Positions 22,183 to 27,853 of a stretch of DNA of 27,853 nucleotides are shown here, piece by piece. The position numbers and the translations under genes are program-made. Position 1 is the stretch's first letter. Each line of letters starts with the position of its first letter. The notes under the pieces are model-generated. The model had not been told where the DNA came from, made no database searches, and worked only from the letters and a program-made list of their open reading frames with translations. This DNA comes from an uncultured Coriobacteriaceae bacterium (GTDB taxonomy: Bacteria; Actinomycetota; Coriobacteriia; Coriobacteriales; Eggerthellaceae), in NCBI GenBank assembly GCA_900550385.1, contig URRZ01000017.1, positions 1 to 27,853 on the forward strand, given 5' to 3'.

Positions 22183-23336
22183 AAGATCGCCTCCTTCAGA
22201 AGATCGAAGGTTTCGATGGTTCCGAATCCGAAAAGCGATACCAGCAGAGCGGCTATCAGCGACGCCGCAAAGCACAGCGCGCATACAACAGCCCGCTTTC
22301 GGTTGTCCACCGGAAGCTTACCGACGATCTTTCCCGTCTGGCCGTTCATGGCGAAAAGGTAGCTTTCGTCGTTCCACGATGTATTGAGCACCCAAACAGG
22401 CAGAAGGGCGTATCGGGCCGTTCCGCATTCAACGGAAACGCTGCGAGCGGATTCGGTGACGGTTTGGTAGCCCGACACCGTCTCCTCCAGCAGATGCGCC
22501 AGCGATTCGCCCGCACGCCGTTCGGCTCGGGGCCCGCACTCATCAAGACTCACATCGGGCCTGTCGGCCACATATCCCGGCAGGTAGGCTGTAGAGAACG
22601 GTACGGTTTCGCAGTAGTCGAACGGCTCGAGCGAATCCATGTAGTCGTCGGGCATTTTCGTGGAAGCATCGATGGGAATGCGCGAGAACGCCGCAGACCC
22701 CGATCGCAGTACCCGGTAATAATCGATTTCCGTCACGCGCTCGTCTCCGGATACGTACGTTCGCATGTTGGAGCACTCGAACCTTACCGTGCCGGAAGCA
22801 GCGCAGTCGAACAGGAAGAACGGGACGTAGATCCCTTTGATCGACTGAATTCGATTCTCGTCCTTGAAGAATCTCGGCAGAAACGGCCTTTTCGCATAAT
22901 GCTTCTTCAGCGCGGCAACAGCCGCATCTTTCTCCAGCTTGAACGGGATAACGAGATCGGGCCTGAGAGCACCTGCAACCCTGGATTGGATCACGGTCGG
23001 ATTGTCGCAATAAGGACACGACGTGGCTATGGTCGCATGATCGCAAACGAGCTCGGCCCCGCACGAGGGACAGCAGCATGTTCGCATCTCCTGCACTTCC
23101 GCATCGTCGAACTCCCCTGTTCCCGCCAGGCTCCAAGACGAACCGCCCTCCTTAGAACCCATGTCGGCCTTTTCAGCCGACGCCTCGGGTTCGGCGCGCG
23201 CGCCATAAAGGGCCTCTATGGTGTCGGGGGCATACGAGCTTCCGCAGAATTCGCATGCGAGCAGCCCTGTTTCCGCATCGAATCCGAGAGGACCCGTACA
23301 GGAAGGGCACTGGTAGTTTTTCACGCTCGAAGCCAT
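22179..23336 (-). CDS. Double zinc-ribbon membrane protein (YdjG-like)
   Basis: A 385-residue protein. The ATG at 23336 follows ACGGAGG. The first ribbon is YQCPSCTGPLGF...LACEFCGSSY (about 9-35), of TFIIB type, and the second is CCCPSCGAEL...TSCPYCDNPTVI (about 88-115). A large soluble domain follows (IPFKLEKDAAVAALKKHYAK, then YVPFFLFDC), with conserved aromatic and acidic residues. A C-terminal hydrophobic segment (VVCALCFAASLIAALLVSLF, about 350-370) anchors it. It overlaps the TPM gene by 4 nt. It resembles Bacillus YdjG, a membrane partner of YdjH. The zinc ribbons probably mediate protein contact rather than DNA binding; this is inference. Confidence 0.85.
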   Translation of the reverse strand: MASSVKNYQCPSCTGPLGFDAETGLLACEFCGSSYAPDTIEALYGARAEPEASAEKADMGSKEGGSSWSLAGTGEFDDAEVQEMRTCCCPSCGAELVCDHATIATSCPYCDNPTVIQSRVAGALRPDLVIPFKLEKDAAVAALKKHYAKRPFLPRFFKDENRIQSIKGIYVPFFLFDCAASGTVRFECSNMRTYVSGDERVTEIDYYRVLRSGSAAFSRIPIDASTKMPDDYMDSLEPFDYCETVPFSTAYLPGYVADRPDVSLDECGPRAERRAGESLAHLLEETVSGYQTVTESARSVSVECGTARYALLPVWVLNTSWNDESYLFAMNGQTGKIVGKLPVDNRKRAVVCALCFAASLIAALLVSLFGFGTIETFDLLKEAIL

Positions 23337-23383
23337 GACCGCCTCCGTTGATCAGTTGCCCGGTGTCCGATTCAACGCGAAGC

Positions 23384-24208
23384 CTAATCGCCAAGGGCTC
23401 CGCCGCAGAACTCGCAACAGTTCGTCGTCGTAGGCGTTGTTGTCGCACCGCAATACGGACACGCAACCGCTGCTTTGGGTGCCGCCGCCGCTGCGATTTC
23501 CTCACGTGCGCTTTGGCGGTTCTCAAGAAGGGTTTCCACTATCCTTTCGCACAGGTCGCGATACGTACGGTATTCGACGTTGGCTTCGGGATTGAACGCC
23601 TCTGCGCCTGAAAGCGAGCCGATAACGAGGTTGATGCCGCCCGGGTTCGCAGAAACCGCAGGTCCGCGCCTCTCTTCGACTTCGACGGTTCGGCTGTTCA
23701 CCTTGAAGCGCATATCGTCGAAATACGGGTTGTTGACGTAAACGGTTACATAGAAGTTGTAGGAGTGGGTGAATCTCGGAGGATCGTAGCTTACAGCCTC
23801 GTTGTTCTCGTCGAAACGCGTCACCTCATCGATATCCTCGTCGATGTCGTAAGTGCATCCCGTGATATCGGAAAGCTCGAGCACATCGGGGTTCGCTTCA
23901 GAATAATTACGCGCCGAGGTAACCATGAAGCGGCCCGCGTCTTCGTCGACAAGAACCTTGGTGGTTTCACCGAGCGATAGCGTCGTGCGAAACGCGGCGA
24001 CGTTTTCCTTGTTAGCCTCGCGGTATTCAAGCTGCTCCTCGATTTGCGCGACGGTCGAATGCCGGCGCTCATCGAACCACGGCGACAGTTTGGCCGCACA
24101 CGCCTTGCACATGTTGCCGTCCTCGAGCTTGCGGTTGCCCAAAAGACCGATTTCTCCGCCGCAGATGGCGCACTCTTTCTTCTCGAAAAGCTTCCCGAAC
24201 AGTCCCAT
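23384..24208 (-). CDS. DUF4428-type protein with N- and C-terminal zinc ribbons
   Basis: A 274-residue cytosolic protein. The ATG at 24208 follows GGGAGGATG. The N terminus KKECAICGGEIGLLGNRKLE then MCKACAAKLSPWFDERRHST is a DUF4428 zinc finger (CxxC...CxxC). The middle (about 70-210) is a beta-rich domain with a TKVLVDEDAGRFMV start and SYNFYVTVYVNNPYFDDMRF, of the sort that often follows DUF4428. A helical region with Ala repeats leads to a final ribbon, CPYCGATTTPTTTNCCEFCG. It is separated from the YdjG-like gene by only 47 nt and is the first gene of the cluster. The function is unknown; association with SPFH/TPM genes suggests an accessory of the membrane complex. Confidence 0.8.
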   Translation of the reverse strand: MGLFGKLFEKKECAICGGEIGLLGNRKLEDGNMCKACAAKLSPWFDERRHSTVAQIEEQLEYREANKENVAAFRTTLSLGETTKVLVDEDAGRFMVTSARNYSEANPDVLELSDITGCTYDIDEDIDEVTRFDENNEAVSYDPPRFTHSYNFYVTVYVNNPYFDDMRFKVNSRTVEVEERRGPAVSANPGGINLVIGSLSGAEAFNPEANVEYRTYRDLCERIVETLLENRQSAREEIAAAAAPKAAVACPYCGATTTPTTTNCCEFCGGALGD

Positions 24209-24445
24209 GGTTCATCCTCCCTTACCGAACGCAGCATTCAGTCACTGCGACGCCACAGAGGAAGGGCCGCCCGTTTTCCTAGCCCGCTTGATAGGTGCCG
24301 CGCAGTTCTTGGCGAACGTCGAAACGAGGTTTGAATTGCGGGGCGCGAGGTCAGGGCGAAAGCCCTTCCATTGGCTGCATTATGCGGGGGAAGGCCCGCG
24401 AAGTTCCATTACCTCATTGGGTATTTCAGCGCGAGCGCGGGAAAG

Positions 24446-24461
24446 TACTTAAATTGATTAG
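24446..24461 (+). promoter_or_regulatory. 16-bp motif shared with the lipoprotein promoter (copy 1)
   Basis: TACTTAAATTGATTAG matches TACTTAAATTGAGTAG on the minus strand at 27776-27761 at 15 of 16 positions. Both copies are in non-coding DNA of the same gene block. This one is in the 268-bp gap between the LuxR-type gene and the DUF4428 gene, in the opposite orientation. It could be a binding site for the LuxR-type regulator. Confidence 0.4.
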
Positions 24462-24476
24462 GAGCCTGACCGGCGG

Positions 24477-26075
24477 CTAGGCCTCCGGATTCTGAGAAGC
24501 ATCCTCTTCACCGAAGAGGGAATCGAGCTCCTTGCACCGGCGGAACAGCTCGAGATAGAGCACCAGCTCTTCGCGCGAACCGACGTTCAGCTTACGGTAT
24601 ATGTTCGCATTGTGCTTGCGCGCGGTATGGATGCTGATGAACAGACGCTCGGCGACCTCGCTCGTTTCCATGTTCTCGGCATAAAGCTTCACTATCTTGC
24701 GCTCCGTGGCGGTAAGCGTGGCGAAACGGGCCGAAAACTCATCGAGCAAAGAAGCAACATCGGGAGGGAGCAAGCTCGGCTTGATGTTCGTCGCTTTCGA
24801 ATCCAACACCGAAACAAGCGCGTCTATTTCGGAAAAACCCGTTAAACCGTCCCCGATGGACCCATCCGCCTTGAGGGCGTCCACCGCGTCGGATATCGGC
24901 CTTACGAATCGACGCGACAAATACCGGGAAAGCATAAGCGCAACAACGAACAGGAGCAAAGAGGCAACGATGATCTTCATGCGGTCGGCGAAGGCCATCG
25001 CTCTGTAATACTCTTGGGGAACGAGGGTGATGGCGCACACGTCCTCACCGTCTGTTGTCTGCAGGCCAAGCGGCGTATGGAGACCGACAAACGTGCCGTT
25101 TGACGCCTCGTACACGTTGAAGCCGGAGTCCTCGCGAACGTAGAGTTTTTCGGCGTCGGACAGATACGTTGATTTGAGCTCTCCGGTCATGCCCTTGGGC
25201 AAGTCCACAACGTCGTTGCTTACAGGGGCTACGGCCGTCATCACAGAGCCGTACTCGCTATCTTGCGCGGGATAGGACAGGCTGAAAAGCAAATCGTTCA
25301 ATTCCAGACCGCACACCCCGCGAACCGTTCCGTTCGAAGAGCAGACAGGAGCGACGACCATGGCCACGCCCTCCCAGGTGCCGGGAAGCTGCGAACGGCT
25401 TGTCCATCGGCAGCTTTCCGAAACCCTCCCGGTCGAGCTGCGAAGCATCGTTTCGTACCCGGGCAAAAGCGAACTGTCGAATTCCAGTCTCCATCGATTA
25501 TGGAGCTCGAGGCTGTTTTCCCGAGCGATTTGGGGAGTCCCGCGAAACAAAACGATATCCTGACCGACCACCTCGCTTACACTGAGATTCGCAAACCTGA
25601 TGTACACGCCGGCGCGAGAGTTTTCGGCGTTGTCGATCTGTGTGTTGACAGTGGCGTCGATGATGACGAAAGCGCCGCTGCACGGGCTCGTCTCAAGCGT
25701 GGTGCGCAACACGGAGAACAACGCGCGTTCGGCACGGGCAATGCCCTCTGGGTCGTCGTTGAGCTTGGATGTGGGATGGGTGAGCAGCTGGTGATCAAGG
25801 GCGTTCGAAGATTCCTGAGACAACGCGATGGCATGGGCGGCAAGCACGCTCGTTTGCTTTTTGACGCTTGCCACTGTGCTGGCATGATGGGCGTCGAGCG
25901 CATGACGGAGGTTGCTCTCCCTGATGGAGAACACGCCGAACAAGCTGGCGAGGACGAGCATCGCAGCAAGCAGGACGAAGATCATCGAAACCCAATATGC
26001 GACAAGCTTGCGCCGCATGGAGACTTCCTTGCGCGTCGCATGCATAAGCTCGATCGTCTGCCGTATGCGGTTCAT
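24477..26075 (-). CDS. Membrane-bound sensor/LuxR-type transcriptional regulator
   Basis: A 532-residue one-protein signalling system. The ATG at 26075 follows AAAGGAGGGAG. TM1 is at about 24-48. A ~310-residue extracellular sensor region follows, of likely double-Cache type: after TM1 comes a long helix, then alternating strands with VVAPVCSSNGTVRGVCGLEL and GTFVGLHTPLGLQT. TM2 is at about 360-382, followed by a HAMP-like stretch (RRFVRPISDAVDAL). The C-terminal LuxR/GerE HTH (about 455-515) reads LTATERKIVKLYAENMETSE, VAERLFISIHTARKHNANIY and RKLNVGSREELV. A receiver domain and a kinase are absent, so extracellular binding would be passed directly to DNA binding at the membrane. It lies between a binding lipoprotein and the YdjGHI-like cluster. 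The ligand is unknown. Confidence 0.88.
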   Translation of the reverse strand: MNRIRQTIELMHATRKEVSMRRKLVAYWVSMIFVLLAAMLVLASLFGVFSIRESNLRHALDAHHASTVASVKKQTSVLAAHAIALSQESSNALDHQLLTHPTSKLNDDPEGIARAERALFSVLRTTLETSPCSGAFVIIDATVNTQIDNAENSRAGVYIRFANLSVSEVVGQDIVLFRGTPQIARENSLELHNRWRLEFDSSLLPGYETMLRSSTGRVSESCRWTSRSQLPGTWEGVAMVVAPVCSSNGTVRGVCGLELNDLLFSLSYPAQDSEYGSVMTAVAPVSNDVVDLPKGMTGELKSTYLSDAEKLYVREDSGFNVYEASNGTFVGLHTPLGLQTTDGEDVCAITLVPQEYYRAMAFADRMKIIVASLLLFVVALMLSRYLSRRFVRPISDAVDALKADGSIGDGLTGFSEIDALVSVLDSKATNIKPSLLPPDVASLLDEFSARFATLTATERKIVKLYAENMETSEVAERLFISIHTARKHNANIYRKLNVGSREELVLYLELFRRCKELDSLFGEEDASQNPEA

Positions 26076-26206
26076 GCGCGACTCCCTCCTTTCGCCAACC
26101 GAGAACCCGGTTTCAATCTACGGGAATCTGACCTCCCGACAAGCAGATGCTAGGCCATCATTCCGCGATCGCATGGCTCGTAACCGGGATCCATGCTGCC
26201 GGATTA

Positions 26207-27577
26207 TCAGAATCCCTTCTTGAACTGCTCGTAGCTATCGGCGATGAGCCTGTCGAGAGCCGCGCCGCTTTCGTCTCCGGATTCGATGAAGCTGTTGCGC
26301 GCCGCCGAGAGATGCTTTCGCACGTTCGACTCGAAAGCATCTTCAAGCTGCAGATACGAATCGGTTTGAGGGGCTTTGTAAAACAGGTAGTCCCGCTGGG
26401 TTTCTATGTAGGCGCGATAAAGCTCAACGTATCTTTGGTCGGTTAGCTTTTCGATGCATTGTGGCAAATAGGAATCATATGCCTCCTGAACAACGGGCAT
26501 ATAGCCGGTGCTTACGGCAAACTGGCTATTACGCTCGGGGTCGGTAAGCCATTTCAGGAATCGGATAGCGGCTTGTTCCTTTTCGGGCGTCGACTTTACC
26601 GTGCATATCCCTGCCCCTCGCTGCATCACCATCTTCTCCCCGCCGGCGAATGTCGGGACGGGCATGATGTCGAACTCGACGATTTCGGAGGTGTTGTCGG
26701 CGCGAATAACTTCGTTGGTGTAATACAGAACGCTCGCCGAAGAGCCAACGCTGGCAACCGCCTCCCCCGTCCGAAGGGGATCGGTCGCATAGCCGCCTCC
26801 CAGCCACAGGCCTCCGCTGATTGCCGCGCGCGCATAAGGCTGCCACACGCGGGCGAACGTCGAGCTGAACGAGATGTCGTCACCGTCGAAAAACGACGTT
26901 CCGAGAGACTCAATGCCCACTTGGAAGTAATCGAAGTGGTAATCATGGGCGAAAAACGCCTTCCCATCGCTTTCGATATCCGGCGTAAGGCTGTCGGTCC
27001 ATTCCTCGTAGACGCAACAAGCGTCAAAGAGACCCTCCCACGTTCTCAAACTGTCAAGGGTTACGCCTGTTGCAGCGGAAAAGCGGTCGAAATCGGTTTT
27101 GTTGACGAAGAACAACTCTGTTGACTTGGCAACGGGCAAACACACAAGATGGCCGTCGACTTCGCCATCTTCCAGAAAAGCCGGCACGAAGGCTGCAAGC
27201 TCGTCTTCGGTGAAGTAATCGCGATAATCGACAAGGATGCTCTGATCAGGCAGAGCAAGAACGGTCTTCGGATAGGAAACGAACATATCGGGCAGCTTCG
27301 GCAACCCTGGCTCTCCCGCCGCTGCGGCAATGATGCCGTTGTGGATGTTCTTGTTGTCCGACACCATGGCGACCTCAACCTGGATGCCCTCTTCGACGCC
27401 AACCGTGTTGTTGAAAACATCGATGAGATCGTTGAGCGGAGAATCCGTCTGGCCACCGTAGACGTGCCAGATGGTGATGGTGGTCGGCTGGTTGCTCTGC
27501 GAGCGGACGCAGCCGGCACCGAGCAACAGCCCGCAGGCGAGCGCCAACGAAAGAATGATGCTGACCATCCTTCTCAT
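26207..27577 (-). CDS. Extracellular solute-binding lipoprotein (ABC family 1 type)
   Basis: A 456-residue lipoprotein. I prefer the ATG at 27577 because GGGGG precedes it at about 8 nt; ATG 27592 adds five residues and lacks a ribosome site. The signal peptide ends in the lipobox LGAGC, with lipidation at Cys near 23. The mature part has the family 1 substrate-binding fold: TTITIWHVYGGQTDSPLNDL at the start, then PKLPDMFVSYPKTVLALPDQ, and AAIRFLKWLTDPERNSQFAV near the C-terminal lobe. These usually bind sugars, glycerol-phosphates or oligosaccharides. Permease and ATPase genes are absent on the visible side, and the next gene is a LuxR-type membrane sensor 131 bp downstream. A ligand-presenting role to that sensor is plausible. 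A strong promoter is at 27740-27768. Confidence 0.88.
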   Translation of the reverse strand: MRRMVSIILSLALACGLLLGAGCVRSQSNQPTTITIWHVYGGQTDSPLNDLIDVFNNTVGVEEGIQVEVAMVSDNKNIHNGIIAAAAGEPGLPKLPDMFVSYPKTVLALPDQSILVDYRDYFTEDELAAFVPAFLEDGEVDGHLVCLPVAKSTELFFVNKTDFDRFSAATGVTLDSLRTWEGLFDACCVYEEWTDSLTPDIESDGKAFFAHDYHFDYFQVGIESLGTSFFDGDDISFSSTFARVWQPYARAAISGGLWLGGGYATDPLRTGEAVASVGSSASVLYYTNEVIRADNTSEIVEFDIMPVPTFAGGEKMVMQRGAGICTVKSTPEKEQAAIRFLKWLTDPERNSQFAVSTGYMPVVQEAYDSYLPQCIEKLTDQRYVELYRAYIETQRDYLFYKAPQTDSYLQLEDAFESNVRKHLSAARNSFIESGDESGAALDRLIADSYEQFKKGF

Positions 27578-27739
27578 ACGCACAACCCCCATTCATATTG
27601 TTGCTTGTAGCAGATAGGAAACGGATCGAACCTCGTGGCTAATTATGTCAGCAAAGCAGTGTCCGCACATCAACCTACAGAAGCGAAGCGGAGTATTCGA
27701 TTTAGGCCTCGAATTCAGAAATCATGATAATGACCTGCG

Positions 27740-27768
27740 ATTATACAGAAGATAGCAGCACTACTCAA
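27740..27768 (-). promoter_or_regulatory. Sigma-70-type promoter of the lipoprotein gene
   Basis: On the minus strand TTGAGT (27768-27763) and a perfect TATAAT (27745-27740) are separated by 17 bp. Transcription would start near 27733, leaving a 155-nt leader before the ATG at 27577. The -35 lies inside the 16-bp motif shared with 24446-24461. The surrounding stretch 27578-27853 is AT-rich and shows no gene. Confidence 0.7.
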
Positions 27769-27776
27769 TTTAAGTA
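27761..27776 (-). promoter_or_regulatory. 16-bp shared motif overlapping the lipoprotein -35 (copy 2)
   Basis: TACTTAAATTGAGTAG on the minus strand, differing by one base from copy 1 at 24446-24461. Its overlap with the -35 hexamer is suited to regulation by a DNA-binding protein, with the adjacent LuxR-type sensor as the first candidate. Confidence 0.4.
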
Positions 27777-27853
27777 TTTTTGGCTCTTCGGTGGTTTCTG
27801 TGGGAGAGATTCCGGCATAGGCCCAGCTCAGCGGGCGAAAACAACGATCTGGA

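Noticed and set aside
22464..26153. Plus-strand frames of about 295 codons at 22464-23351 and 25263-26153
   Set aside because: Both lie opposite well-supported minus-strand genes and show no recognisable domains.

Overview
The window looks like chromosomal DNA of a high-GC anaerobic gut actinobacterium of the Eggerthellaceae (Eggerthella/Gordonibacter-like). I infer this from composition and gene content: a membrane-anchored sensor of the LuxR type, LAXTG-type wall-anchored proteins with InlB/Listeria-Bacteroides repeats, a menaquinone methyltransferase, an arylsulfotransferase and a MarR regulator with a His/Cys tail. No rRNA or named marker fixes the species.

Layout. (1) 1-5000: the tail of an unidentified gene, two paralogous wall-anchored proteins (420-1442 + and 3711-4940 -), a fused pair of gene remnants (1622-2345), three copies of a dispersed palindrome, and a MarR-type regulator behind a probable operator. 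(2) 5229-11115: metabolic genes, namely a PLP aminotransferase, convergent threonine aldolase, MenG/UbiE, an MFS exporter with odd low-complexity segments, a LOG-type nucleotide hydrolase and a small zinc-ribbon protein. (3) 11248-15841, all on the minus strand: MerR regulator, membrane-tethered arylsulfotransferase, then an OmpR-type response regulator and histidine kinase coupled by TAATG. (4) 15985-18247: a tRNA-based integration site holding an intact tRNA-Gly(CCC), a 3' half of a second tRNA-Gly, a shorter 3' scrap, terminators, probable integrase arm sites, a tyrosine integrase and a small excisionase-like protein. (5) 18248-19657: decayed DNA with an AEC transporter remnant joined to a Sir2 remnant. 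(6) 19658-27577, all minus strand: a solute-binding lipoprotein, a membrane-bound LuxR sensor-regulator, and four linked genes: a DUF4428/zinc-ribbon protein, a YdjG-like zinc-ribbon membrane protein, a YdjH-like TPM-domain membrane protein and a YdjI-like SPFH protein with four zinc ribbons.

The most interesting candidate system is block 6. Its last three genes match the architecture and order of Bacillus ydjG-ydjH-ydjI, which in that organism sit beside a PspA-family gene. Here no PspA gene is visible. Upstream are instead an orphan binding protein and a one-protein sensor-regulator, and a 16-bp near-identical motif lies in two of the intergenic regions. I infer an envelope-sensing module; its ligand and output are unknown.
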